DNA of 64,000 nucleotides from Zhengella mangrovi (lineage in GTDB: Bacteria; Pseudomonadota; Alphaproteobacteria; Rhizobiales; Rhizobiaceae): contig NZ_PDVP01000003.1 of the NCBI RefSeq assembly GCF_002727065.1, positions 420,331 through 484,330 of the forward strand. Reading direction: 5' to 3'. The notes under the pieces are model-generated. The model did not search any database, was not told the DNA's origin, and saw nothing but the letters and a program-made list of their open reading frames with translations. Both the position numbers and the translations under genes were made by a program. Positions 43,521 through 52,389 of the stretch are shown here, one piece after another (positions within the stretch are counted from its first letter, which is position 1; each line of letters starts with the position of its first letter).

Positions 43521-44031
43521 ATGACGTGATCGTTCTGCGTATAGTTCCGCTGCCGGGTTGTTCCTCAAGGCAAACTGGATGGCGGACTGATCATGGATGG
43601 CCTAAGCCGGATTGAGCAAGAACAGGAATGCCATCCCCGCCGCCAGCAAACGAAATCCCGGTGCATTCCGCAGGGTCTGTGGTCCGTCCGCCACCCAATC
43701 GGCGAACGCAGCACGGCAAGTTCCCGCCGCTGGATAGAGTCGATGCTTCCAAGGCACAGCCCCCTCCCCAGCAACAAAATTTAAAGATGAGCTGTCCGTC
43801 CCGGCCATCCGACAATACAGGAATTCTTGTCGCAAATGTAAGATAAGTCAAGAACTGAAGATCATATCGCGCCTTACTATAGTCGCATATTTCTCAAGTG
43901 CACGCAGCCGTCCCCGACCAAAGAGAAATTACTTGTGAAAGACAGTCGGGGTTCGATTCAACCGCCGCGGAAAATGGAATCTAGCCAATCATCGGCATTC
44001 GCCAGGCCTCGAATGATCGGCCTCGTCACGC
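43521..44031. other. intergenic, no gene supported
   Basis: About 510 bp. Minus-strand frames around 43600-43850 are Cys/Gly-rich without family support, although one ends in a hydrophobic run (FRLLAAGMAFLFLLNPA) that could be a decayed membrane peptide. Nothing else recognised. Confidence 0.35.
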
Positions 44032-45077
44032 TAGAGCACGTCCGTCTTCGGTTGAATCGCTGACGGGGTGACATGATCTGGCGGTTCTGATTCAAATCCT
44101 CCAACCATGGAGGGTGATTTGGATGGGCCGAGCATTGAGCCACGATTTACGTGAACGCGTTCTTCAAGCCTCGAAGGGCGGGATTTCGGCCCGTAGATGT
44201 GCCGACCGGTTTGGCGTCGCCGCTTCGATGGAGATTCGCTGGATCGACCGCGCCGCAAAAGGCGAGACGGAACCGCGCAAACCAGCAAGACGCACCTCGC
44301 GCCTCGATGCACACGAAGCCGTCATCGACGCCATGATCGAGAACCGCAAGGACATCACGCTCGACGAGATGGTCGTGCGTCTTGCTGAAGCACGCGACGT
44401 GTAGATCGGACGATCCGCGATCAGCGCCTAGCTGCGCTTGCGCGGCTGGACATACAAAAAAAGACCGCACATGCATTGGAGCAGGAGCGTCCGGGCCTGC
44501 TGAAGCAGCGCCAGGAATGGTTTGATGACCAGCTTGATCTCGATCCGGAAAGGCTCGTCTTCATTGATGAGACTGGGCTCAACACGAAGATGGCGCGCAT
44601 TCGCGGCCGCGCCCTGAAGGGCGAACGCTGTCGGGCTGGCATACTTCATGGTCACTGGAAAACAACGACATTCACTGGCGCCTTGCGCCTGACCGGCATG
44701 ACGGCGCCCATGGTTCTTGACTGCGCCATGAACGGCGTAGCATTCCTGGCATATGTCGAGCAGATTCTGGCACCGACGCTATCACCCGGAGATGTGGTGA
44801 ATATGGACAATCTGCCAGCCCACAAGGCCAGCGGTATACGGGAGGCGATCGAGGCTACCGGCGCAACCCTGCGCTACCTGCCGCCATACTCTCCAGACGT
44901 CAACCCGATCGAGAACGCATTCTCAAAAATCTAGGCGCTTCTGAGGGCCAGAGCGGAACGGACAATCGACGCACTATGGACAGCCGTCGGCGAGATCATT
45001 GACCTCTTCACTCCAGCCGAATGTGCAAACTACTTCGCAGCCTGCGGATATGATCCAACATGAACCGGATGCGATCT
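44032..45077 (+). mobile_element. IS630-family element, decayed
   Basis: The element is bounded by CTAG on both sides (44031 and 45075), fitting the TA target duplication of IS630/Tc1 elements. The outer ends show related sequence (AGAGCACGTCCG at the left; CTAGATCGCATCCGG read inward at the right). It contains one broken transposase gene on the plus strand. Confidence 0.75.
44123..45063 (+). pseudogene. IS630-family transposase, three TAG stops and one frameshift
   Basis: The readable product runs MGRALSHDLRERVLQASKGG..., then [50 protein letters not shown] and [18 protein letters not shown], the IS630 core with DE/N/E residues. TAG codons interrupt it after DV (44402), after ISA (about 44429) and after FSKI (44932). 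A run of seven A (about 44455) shifts the frame by one. Inactive. Confidence 0.88.
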
Positions 45078-45173
45078 AGCTGCATCTATTCTCGCCGGAA
45101 TTCCGGCGTGAAGCGATGCATCTGGATTTAACGAGCGGACGGACACGCACACTGAGGTTGCTGAGGGTCTCGG

Positions 45174-45707
45174 TCAATCATCATGTGCCAGCTTCGAATA
45201 CAACTCTTCAGTCCACCAGCGCCCTTGCGCCCAAATAGACTCCCGGATCGTACCTTCATACTTCATCCCAATTTTTGTCAACACGCGCTTACTGGCCGGG
45301 TTCTCGACCGCCACATTTGCTTCAACTCTGTGAAGTCCGATTTCCTCAAAACCGAAACGCAAAAGCCTTTCTGAGATCTCAGTCGCATATCCTTTGCCGG
45401 CATGATCGCGGCCAACACCAAAACCAAGGCTGGCTATGGCTGGATGACTCCGAGAAAGACTGCCATGTCCAACCAAGTCGCGGGTCGCCTTCAATTCTGC
45501 CACGAATACGAAAAGGCGTAGCTGGTCTCCTTCACCTCGATGGTTGAAATATTGCTGTATCCGGAAGGTACTGTCGGCGAAGTCCTCTGGCTCGACTGCC
45601 TGACGCTCCCATTGTTCCGGCCTATTCTGTATTTTCTGCAATTGTTCAGCATCGGTGAGCTGAACTTCGCGAAGAATTAGGTTTTGGGTAGTCAGCTCAG
45701 GCAACAT
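45174..45707 (-). CDS. GNAT acetyltransferase, RimJ/RimL type
   Basis: A 177-residue acetyltransferase. TQNLILREVQLTDAEQL at the start and the acetyl-CoA motif GFGVGRDHAGKGYATEISER (R/Q-x-x-G-x-G/A as DHAGKGYA), followed by HRVEANVAVENPASKRVLTK, are typical of RimL-like enzymes. ATG 45707 is preferred over ATG 45734 because CAGGAGAATTCA precedes it. Probably acetylates an N-terminus or small amine. Lower GC than the core region. Confidence 0.88.
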   Translation of the reverse strand: MLPELTTQNLILREVQLTDAEQLQKIQNRPEQWERQAVEPEDFADSTFRIQQYFNHRGEGDQLRLFVFVAELKATRDLVGHGSLSRSHPAIASLGFGVGRDHAGKGYATEISERLLRFGFEEIGLHRVEANVAVENPASKRVLTKIGMKYEGTIRESIWAQGRWWTEELYSKLAHDD

Positions 45708-46000
45708 TGAATTCTCCTGTATAATGTTATCCATTTTTCACCAAATAAATAGGTCGCCACAAGGTAAATCACGTAACATACTCCTGACCAAAATTTCGGC
45801 CAATTTTGTCTGCTGCTTAAGTCATTTGAGTCTTGAGTTCGCTACGATTCGAAGTGAATTTGCAGATTCTTCTTGTGAAGCAATGACATTTTTGCTCTTT
45901 TGGTCGCTACAAGCTTAACAGAACCTGAATGAGCTATTCAGAATAGCTTCAACGGTAAGGAATCATAGGTTGCTTGTTGGGGCAAAATAGACGCTATTCG

Positions 46001-46153
46001 ATGAAAGGAAACGAAAAGACCAATTCACGTATAAGCGTCATTTTAGTAATCTCCGCCATGCCACTCGTTGCAATATTGTCTGTATATCCGGCCTTTTTCA
46101 AAGGAGACAGTGGAAAAAGGGATGCCGTCGACCAACAAGATAGTGAACAATAG
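46001..46153 (+). CDS. small single-pass membrane or secreted peptide
   Basis: A 50-residue frame beginning MKGNEKTNSRISVILVISAM, with one hydrophobic segment (ISVILVISAMPLVAILSVY) and a charged acidic-basic tail (KGDSGKRDAVDQQDSEQ). It lies just before another small secreted-protein gene. No strong ribosome site is visible, so coding status is uncertain; the amphipathic layout is gene-like. Confidence 0.4.
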   Translation: MKGNEKTNSRISVILVISAMPLVAILSVYPAFFKGDSGKRDAVDQQDSEQ

Positions 46154-46254
46154 TGTGGTAGACTTGAAGGCGCTGGGCCCAAGCAAGGTAATTTGGGGCT
46201 ACACACCGCTTCCAAAACGATGAAAGCGCTAATTGAGGACAGGAGGGTAATCAT

Positions 46255-46557
46255 ATGTCTACTCAATCAATCAAGTCTGTCTTGGCTGCTCTCGCAATAT
46301 CTGGGGCGAGTTTTCAGCCTTACGCATACGCTGCACCAAACCTCGACACTACCTTGGGGAACATCTGGAAAGCCCAGTGTGCGGGTTCGGGCCGTTGGTC
46401 CTGCTGCAAACGCAAGGCTGACCAATGCATCTCCGACAGCAATGGTACACCAAGCAACATCGGGCACTGCAATGAGCGTTTCAACATTTGTGTTAAGAAG
46501 CGTATACACCGGCCCGGCAACATGAGTGCCCCAACGCCTGGGAAAGCAAAACAATAA
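46255..46557 (+). CDS. small secreted Cys-rich protein
   Basis: A 100-residue protein with a signal peptide (STQSIKSVLAALAISGASFQ, cleavage near AYA-APN). The mature domain has six Cys (KAQCAG, WSCCKR, DQCISD, GHCNER, NICVKK), which could form three disulfides, followed by a Pro/Lys tail. ATG 46255 follows AGGAGGG. A perfect 22-bp palindrome immediately follows the stop. Function unknown. Confidence 0.72.
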   Translation: MSTQSIKSVLAALAISGASFQPYAYAAPNLDTTLGNIWKAQCAGSGRWSCCKRKADQCISDSNGTPSNIGHCNERFNICVKKRIHRPGNMSAPTPGKAKQ

Positions 46558-46565
46558 TCATAGTG

Positions 46566-46587
46566 CGCTGGCGGAATTCCGCCAGCG
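46566..46587 (+). terminator. perfect palindrome after the 46255 gene
   Basis: CGCTGGCGGAATTCCGCCAGCG is a perfect 22-bp palindrome located 9 bp after the stop codon. No T-tract follows, so it may act as an mRNA 3'-end hairpin or a weak terminator. Confidence 0.5.
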
Positions 46588-46838
46588 AACTGCACGGCTG
46601 AATCTGGTCTCTTACAGAGATATCACCAATCTACCAGCACACCAAAATTCTTCTGTATTCCGGCAATGATTGACTTCCCGCCCTAAGAATTCAGAACCGG
46701 GGTATCTACTAGGGCGCGTACTCATAAATGGACGAATGCCGATGACCACTTTCGGCAGAACCTCTGAAAAAAATCAATCGACCGCGCAGGTCAGCAACGC
46801 GGACAAGGCAGCTATAGAAGGCAATCTTGACCGCCTGC

Positions 46839-47062
46839 TTAGACTAATGCCTTTTCCTTCAGCAACCACTCTCTCGCCATCGTTTCCCACCCATTCCTGA
46901 CGACGGCCTCGGTTGCGGTCGTGTCGTAGCCTCGCCTTTCGTAGAACCGAATGGCGGTGGGATTTGTGTTGATCACCAGTAGGCTGATCCGGGACTTGCC
47001 GGCCAGCCGACCAAGATCTTCGGCGACATGCATTAGTCGCGATGCAATGCCCTGCCCCATGA
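46839..47062 (-). pseudogene. truncated GNAT acetyltransferase (C-terminal half)
   Basis: Minus strand: PDFMGQGIASRLMHVAEDLG, RISLLVINTNPTAIRFYERR, GYDTTATEAV then stop at 46839. This is the acetyl-CoA-binding and C-terminal part of a GNAT enzyme. The N-terminal about 80 residues are missing; the frame runs into an antisense azoreductase fragment at about 47062. Confidence 0.8.
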
Positions 47063-47065
47063 AAT

Positions 47066-47528
47066 CGGGAGGGGATTGCCGGAGGAACTGGCCGCCTCGG
47101 ACATGTACGTGTCGCAACTGGTCGAGGCCGATGTCGTCGTGCTTGGCACGCCGATGCAGAATTTCAGCACCCCGTCGACGATGAAGTCCTGGGTCGACCA
47201 CATCCTGCGTGCAGGCAAAACCTTCCAGTACTCTGAAGGCGGCCCTGTCGGCCTGTTGTCCGACAAGAAGGTCGTCGTCATCGTTTCGAGCGGCGGCATC
47301 TATTCAAAAGGCGCGTTAAGCGCATTCGAGCAATGCGGGAACTATTTGCGGGACATCATTTCGATTATCGGACTGACCGACGTCGCGATCCTTCGCGCCG
47401 AGGGACTGGCTTTCGGCGCCGAGGCCGCCGCCCATGGCCTGGCGGGAGGGATCGCCGCAGCAGAAAGCCTTGCTGCACAGAAGGGCCAGAATAACGTGCA
47501 AACGGCATATGTACGCCCGCCAGCGTGA
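47066..47528 (+). pseudogene. truncated FMN-dependent NADH-azoreductase (AzoR-like)
   Basis: The readable product begins LPEELAASDMYVSQLVEADV, then VVLGTPMQNFSTPSTMKSWV, DHILRAGKTF, VVIVSSGGIYSKG and the C-terminal EGLAFGAEAAAHGLA. This is the flavodoxin-like AzoR family, normally about 200 residues. The N-terminal about 60 residues, including the FMN phosphate loop, are missing at the junction with the antisense GNAT fragment. Confidence 0.82.
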
Positions 47529-47721
47529 ATAGTTGCCTTCATGGACCATTTGCCGGTCATACAATTATCCAGCCGATCTACAGTCCCGGGACTGATCAGG
47601 GTGATAAATGCTGATGTTGCAAGTTGTCAGTTTATGAACTGAATATTAACCACTCGTTCGGACTAGGCTAAGCTACGCCTTGTTAAGCTTCCTCACCAAT
47701 TCAAAGATGGAGGAAGTAGAA

Positions 47722-47868
47722 ATGTTGAAGACCATCGCAATCGCAACGCTGCTCGCAGGCACGGTCGTTCTTTCTCATTCGGCGAAGGCCGATGAACATA
47801 AGCAATCCGATAGCCTTACGATCGCACAACTTGATCTTGCGGCATGGCTAGAGAGCATTCAGCGATAA
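47722..47868 (+). CDS. small secreted peptide
   Basis: A 48-residue protein with a signal peptide (LKTIAIATLLAGTVVLSHSA, cleavage near KADE) and a short mature peptide of about 25 residues (HKQSDSLTIAQLDLAAWLES, then IQR). ATG 47722 follows GGAGGAAGTAGAA. Followed 100 bp later by another secreted protein gene. Too short for family assignment. Confidence 0.6.
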   Translation: MLKTIAIATLLAGTVVLSHSAKADEHKQSDSLTIAQLDLAAWLESIQR

Positions 47869-47967
47869 AAAAGAATAAAAGCATCAAATCAATCCGTAGA
47901 TTTCAGCAAACCAATCAATATGAAATGAAATTTGCATGAAGTCGGAAAGAAAAGAGAGGGAAATATC

Positions 47968-48528
47968 ATGTTGAAATTTGTAAATGTCGTCGTCGGATCG
48001 GTTGGCATTCTGATGGTATCACTGCCTGATTCATCGGCTGCGACTTACCGCGATATCACGCTCGGCGGCGTCAACCTGACCGCGTGGTGCCAGAAGCAAT
48101 TCGGTAAAGAATTCAAGGCCAAATTGATCGAGAAAAACGCCGGCGGCTGGACTTGTGAGCAAAGTGCAGGCAATCGGCGCCCGATCAGCGTAAAGAACGC
48201 TTGTAAGATGCAGTATGGCAAGCGAGCCTATAAGGCGAAGGCAATCAGATGGTCTGATCCATATTCGTGGCGTTGCTTCGCGCGCGAACGCGTTCCGACT
48301 ATGAAGGGCGTCGACTTGACACCTTGGTGTAAGAAAACCTACGGCGAGGAATTCAAGGCAAAGCTGATTGGCAAGACTGCGGGCGACTGGACATGCGAAC
48401 AAAGCGCCGGCAACCGCCGTCCAATCCTCGTGAAGTCCGCATGCCGTTTGCAGTATGGCAAAAAGGTCTACGATGCCAAGGCACTAAACTGGAATGACCC
48501 GTATTCTTGGAAGTGTATGATGCCTTAA
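47968..48528 (+). CDS. secreted protein with two tandem about 72-residue Cys/Trp domains
   Basis: A 186-residue protein with a signal peptide (LKFVNVVVGSVGILMVSLPD, cleavage near SSA-ATY). Two repeats follow. Repeat 1 has VNLTAWCQKQFGKEFKAKLI, GGWTCEQSAGNRRPI, ACKMQYG and DPYSWRC. Repeat 2 has VDLTPWCKKTYGEEFKAKLI, GDWTCEQSAGNRRPI, ACRLQYG and DPYSWKC. Each repeat has four Cys, so two disulfides per domain. I recall similar single domains in actinobacterial and cyanobacterial secreted proteins, but no function. ATG 47968 with AGAGAGGG upstream; a terminator follows. Confidence 0.78.
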   Translation: MLKFVNVVVGSVGILMVSLPDSSAATYRDITLGGVNLTAWCQKQFGKEFKAKLIEKNAGGWTCEQSAGNRRPISVKNACKMQYGKRAYKAKAIRWSDPYSWRCFARERVPTMKGVDLTPWCKKTYGEEFKAKLIGKTAGDWTCEQSAGNRRPILVKSACRLQYGKKVYDAKALNWNDPYSWKCMMP

Positions 48529-48536
48529 ACCATTAC

Positions 48537-48565
48537 GAGGGGCGCTTCGGCGCCTCTTTTTCTTT
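48537..48565 (+). terminator. rho-independent terminator after the tandem-domain gene
   Basis: A GAGGGGCGC - TTCG - GCGCCTC stem-loop is followed by TTTTTCTTT, 9 bp after the stop codon. The TTCG tetraloop and T-run are classical. Confidence 0.85.
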
Positions 48566-49059
48566 GAGGATTTGTTTATCAATTGATGCTAGATAGTATT
48601 GACACTATTTCATGGTCGGAAACAGAAGCGCTTTACGGAATATGGCTGCCTAGATTGTCCGGGGCATGAACAAGTGATTTCAGAATCCGACATCAAAACC
48701 ATCGGTCAGAGCGAAATTGGCACTACTGGCTTCAATCCCGTCAAGTTCTCCAGCACCGAAAAATGGTATTTTCCTCCCGTGACCTGATGCTGCGGGCGTT
48801 CCCAGCACCCGCGCAGCGCAACATGGCCGCTGGCTCGGATGAAGTCTGCGGATCGGATTCCTGATCAGGTCAACGCATTCGAAACGCTCTGCTCCCTTGG
48901 GTTTGTCCGCCCCCCCCCCGGTCTGACCGGTTTGTCATCACCACTCAGCCCCTTTCACCATACCTGTGCTGGCCGTTGGCCGCAGAAGAAGTGTCAGCCT
49001 GCACAGCTCTCCTTTCGGATCATGATTGCCCCCGCGATCCGTGCAGGCATATGTCAGCG
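48566..49059. other. intergenic, no intact gene
   Basis: No supported gene. It contains a run of about ten C (about 48910) and GC-rich sequence that probably includes the downstream flank of the IS110 remnant. Confidence 0.35.
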
Positions 49060-49735
49060 GGGCCAACGGTCGCAACCCTGACGGTCTTCCTCTCCATCAA
49101 GGCTGCCAACCACAGTTGCCGGTTCGTGTCTCTTCGGATCATTCGCACGACGGCGGCAACCCCGACGATTAGAAACCGGCGGAGATAGCCATCTCCTCGC
49201 TTACTGATTCCGCCCAATCGTTTCTGCCCCCCCGAACTGTGCGGACGCGCCGTCAAGCCAAGCCTGGCAGCGAACTGACATCCGGATCGAAATTGGCTTG
49301 GATCGTGAACAGCAGCTTCGATCGCGGAGGCGGCAATCGGCCCGGTTCCCGGCATTGTTGCGAGGCGACAGTTCGTTTCATTGGCAAGGTGCAAAGCCAA
49401 GATCTCCTCGACCTAGGTGGTCAATCGTCTGCCAGATGGCGCCGAGATAGCTGACGATCGAGAACGATGTCGATCTAGCATTGTGCTGCAGTTCATCCTG
49501 CTGTTCGTGCTGTAACTTAATCGAGATCTTCACGCCAAACTGTGCAATGGCAGTGACGGTCCCGTATTCGGAAAGATGGGCGCGGAGCGCGTTGATCAAG
49601 GTTGTGCTCTTCTGATCTCGGCGCTTGACTGCGACGAACCGCATTTTCGGGCGCCTAACAGCCTCGCAGATTGCCTCTGCGTCCGCTGCATCGGTCTTGC
49701 CACGCTTCACATAGGGTTTGATTTAGGCCGACGAC
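49060..49735 (-). pseudogene. IS110-family transposase, C-terminal part (degenerate)
   Basis: Minus-strand frames give KPYVKRGKTDAADAEAICEA, MRFVAVKRRDQKS, TLINALRAHLSEYGTV, then in another frame CRLATMPGTGPIAASAIEAA, DPSQFRSGCQFAARLGLTAR and SSGGQKRLGGISKRGDGYLR. This is the middle and C-terminal (transposase_20) part of an IS110/IS1111-group protein with frameshifts and deletions. Its N-terminal part lies at 51080-51290, on the other side of an IS5 insertion. Confidence 0.82.
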
Positions 49736-49744
49736 ATCACCAAT

Positions 49745-50970
49745 TTCCGCGGCCCTAATCTGGACACCTCCGGAAACTGGCCTGATTGGAACTGTTGTGA
49801 TTCATTTTCGGCATTGATTTGCCGGAGGGATGTCGATGCAGGGACAGCGCGGGTTCTGGGATTTTGATGACCGGTTGAAGGAACTGTCAGCGGAAGGCGA
49901 TCGGCTTGAGAAGCTTGCCGCAACGGTCGATTTTGACATGTTTCGCGCGGTTTTGACGTAGGCATAGCGTCGCAGCGCGGCTTCGAAGGGCGGACGCCCG
50001 CCGTTTGACTCGGTGCTGATGCCTCTCAGCATTTGCTTCGCAAAAGCCTACCGGGCAATGGTATCAAGATGCCGGTGCTGCAATCGCTGCACGGCCTTTC
50101 CCTGGCGCAGACGTCCTACATGGTGCGTGACGCCTGTCCTGGATGCGGTATTGCTCGATTGGGCCCGGTGATCGGGTCCCGGATGAGAATACGCTCTGGG
50201 ATTTCTGCGAAACGCTGATCAGGGGCAAGGTGCTGGACACGGTCTTCGAACGGCTTGATCGCGCGATCAGCCAGGCCGGCTATCTGCCGATGGGCGGCCA
50301 AAACATCGATGCAACCTGGTCGCCGCCCCGAAGCAGCGAAACACCGATGGCGAGAAGGCCGCGATCAAGGACGGCAAGAGCGCCCTTGAGATCTGGCCTG
50401 ACAACCCGGCCAGGGCGGCGCAGAAGGATACCTCGGCACGCTGGACGGTGAAGTTCGCCAAGGCCAGGCTGAAAAAGGATGGCACGCCGTAGATCGATAT
50501 CGCGATACCGACGTTTGGCTACAAGAACCACATCTCGATTGACCGGCGCCACGGTATCATCCGGCGCGAAAAGACCACTGGCGCGGCTGCTCATGACGGT
50601 GCACGGCTGCGCGAAGGACTGATCGATCCGGCCAATACAGCCTCTGATGCGTGGGTAAACATGGCCTACCGATCGGCAGCCAACGAGGAATTCCTCGCAA
50701 ATGCTGGCAATGTCAGCCGCATTCACTCCAAGTAGCCCAAGGGAAAGCCGATGTCGAAGACGGTCGCCGGGGGCAACGCAACAAAGTCGAAGGTTCGAGC
50801 CCGGATCGAGCATGTCTTTGCCGAACAGAAGGACCGGATGGGGCTCTTCATCCGGACCATCGGGATTGCGCGGACTGAAGCAGCAATAACGATCGCCAAC
50901 ATGGCCTACAACATGAAGCGATAGTGCTGGCTCGACAGGCGAAGTGTGCCTGCGTGAGCCCAAAACCGCC
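49745..50970 (+). mobile_element. IS5-family element inserted in the IS110 transposase, decayed
   Basis: Carries one broken transposase gene and separates the two halves of the IS110 gene. The left edge is near CCTAATCTGGACACC. Exact inverted repeats were not resolved. Confidence 0.65.
49836..50957 (+). pseudogene. IS5-family transposase with frameshifts and stops
   Basis: It starts MQGQRGFWDFDDRLKELSAE and is interrupted by ACGTAGGCATAG (two stops). It then reads in shifting frames through GRPPF, QSLHGLSLAQTSYMVRD, GPGDRVPDENTLWDFCETLI, KVLDTVFERLDRAISQAGYL, PTFGYKNHISIDRR and RARIEHVFAEQKDRMGLFIR, the IS5 DDE domain. Another TAG interrupts the end (MKR stop CWLDRR). Inactive. Confidence 0.85.
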
Positions 50971-51079
50971 CCAAATCACGCAGCCGAACCGCCAAGTCCG
51001 AACGCACTCGCCCGAACAGCCCCCTCATTGCGCGCTATTACCCCACAAGCAGCGGTAAATGACGGTTTCCAGAGATGTC

Positions 51080-51295
51080 CACCTTGCGATTCGCGCGCTC
51101 GGTGATGAGTCGAAGCACGGGCCTTCATTGCCACGAGGCGCCGCGGCAAAGCCGAAAGGAAATCGAGCATCTCGCTGCGACGCGACCTTCGGCGGATCAC
51201 TACATTCCCGTCCGAGTTCACAGCGGGAAACTGAAATACTCGTTTCACGAAATCGAGGCCGATAACGGCAATACCGTGATGCTTTAGGTACCCTG
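51080..51295 (-). pseudogene. IS110-family transposase, N-terminal part
   Basis: Minus strand: HHGIAVIGLDFVKRVFQFPA, VNSDGNVVIRRRSRRSEML, DFLSALPRRLVAMKARAS then HHRARE. This is the DEDD-type N-terminal domain start of IS110 (GLDFAK with its Asp). It continues, after the IS5 insertion, at 49735 and below. Confidence 0.75.
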
Positions 51296-51590
51296 AATAG
51301 ACCTGGTTCGCCGGCCAAAGCATTGCACACTCCGCGATTGAAGCGGCAGTCTGCAGCATCAGGTCAAGGTATTCGCGCTCCTCCCCCAGTTCTTCAACGC
51401 AGCTCTGAACATGCCCAAGATCAAACAAAGAGTTTTCGGGCAAGATGGTTTATGAACAGATGATGAATGACTGACTCAGGCGGTATTAACGGAGAAAATA
51501 TTAAATCTTTATCTTGTCCGAAGCGAATGCTGAAGTCCAATATGCTATCAGCATCGGCTAATAATAGCGAACTAATTAAGGAGACAAAGC
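51296..51590. other. intergenic, promoter region of the secreted-protein gene
   Basis: No gene supported. AT-rich toward 51480-51590, with a good ribosome site (AAGGAGACAAAGC) for the gene at 51591. Confidence 0.4.
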
Positions 51591-51950
51591 ATGACTTTCT
51601 CTATCGTGACCAAAGCAGCCATCATCTCTGCCTGTTGCTCACTGCAGATTTCCCATGTTGATGCCAAGCAGGATATGGCGTTTGAAAGACCGCAGATGAA
51701 TAGCAGAATTTGCAAAGGGCGGGTTGTAGAAAAGGGTTGGGCGACTACCCGGCAGTCAGCGACTGAAAAGGCCATAAAATATTGGGCAGAAAAAGTTACT
51801 GCGAAGTATGGTCGATCTTATGCAAACTGGGGGAGAAGTAAAACAAGAAGAGTATCTTGCATTCACGACAAAATCGACAGCGGTTACTCCTGTCGTGCAA
51901 TCGCGGCACCATGTTTCCCCAATGGGCAGATACATAGAAGCCTCAACTGA
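51591..51950 (+). CDS. small secreted protein, paralogue of the 42274 protein
   Basis: A 119-residue protein with a signal peptide (TFSIVTKAAIISACCSLQIS, cleavage near VDA-KQD). The mature domain contains RICKGRVVEKGW, then AIKYWAEKVTAKYGRSYANW, RVSCIHDKIDSGYSCRAIAA and PC. The W/YG/W/SC/GYxC/A-PC spacing matches the protein at 42274 and a domain I recall from other Rhizobiales secreted proteins of unknown role. ATG 51591 follows AAGGAGACAAAGC. Lower GC than the core. Confidence 0.75.
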   Translation: MTFSIVTKAAIISACCSLQISHVDAKQDMAFERPQMNSRICKGRVVEKGWATTRQSATEKAIKYWAEKVTAKYGRSYANWGRSKTRRVSCIHDKIDSGYSCRAIAAPCFPNGQIHRSLN

Positions 51951-51983
51951 TCAGACCCACATGGTCGGTCCAGTTAGTTTGTT

Positions 51984-52114
51984 TGAATAGCCCCTTTCGG
52001 TGATGTGCGCCACCGCGTCTCGTTTGAAATCGTCGCCAAAATTGGCTCTGCCCATCATGGCCTCCTTGCCTCAAAACTAGGGAAGAAGGCGCCTACAAAT
52101 CAAGGGGCTATTCA
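51984..52114. mobile_element. 131-bp MITE-like deletion derivative of an IS3 element
   Basis: Perfect 13-bp terminal inverted repeats TGAATAGCCCCTT (51984-51996) and AAGGGGCTATTCA (52102-52114), with the TG...CA ends typical of IS3. Inside, on the minus strand, is the OrfA start with AAGGAGGCC as ribosome site and MMGRANFGDDFKRDAVAHIT, then ERGY, ending at the left repeat. So it is an internally deleted IS3 copy that keeps both ends. Confidence 0.8.
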
Positions 52115-52389
52115 TTCCTTGTAAAATCCGCAGCGCTAGCAGAATAGCTAGATGATGAGTTGTCGGTCTCGCAAAAAGTATCTGCCACCAAACGCGGCGA
52201 CAAACTTCACGCGAAAATGAACGCCAGGCGGATGGTTGCTAAATTGAACACGTATACAATACGCATAAAGAGTTATACTTTCAAAAATCCGATATGCGGG
52301 ATCGAAAATAATAGTCCGGCCATTCCGCAAATGGTTTTTCCGCCGATCCATATTGGACGCAGGGTTGAAATTCGGAGGTCGAGAAGAAC

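Noticed and set aside
43591..43851. Cys/Gly-rich small protein on the minus strand
   Set aside because: No ribosome site, unlikely composition, no signal peptide at its start; three overlapping alternative frames look equally (im)plausible.
44402..44934. Amber-codon recoding in the IS630 gene
   Set aside because: A frameshift also breaks the gene, and core genes such as livM and hyuA read normally; decay is the simpler explanation.
48905..48925. Run of about ten C as a phase-variation switch
   Set aside because: Not inside or directly upstream of a credible gene; lies in decayed sequence next to the IS110 remnant.
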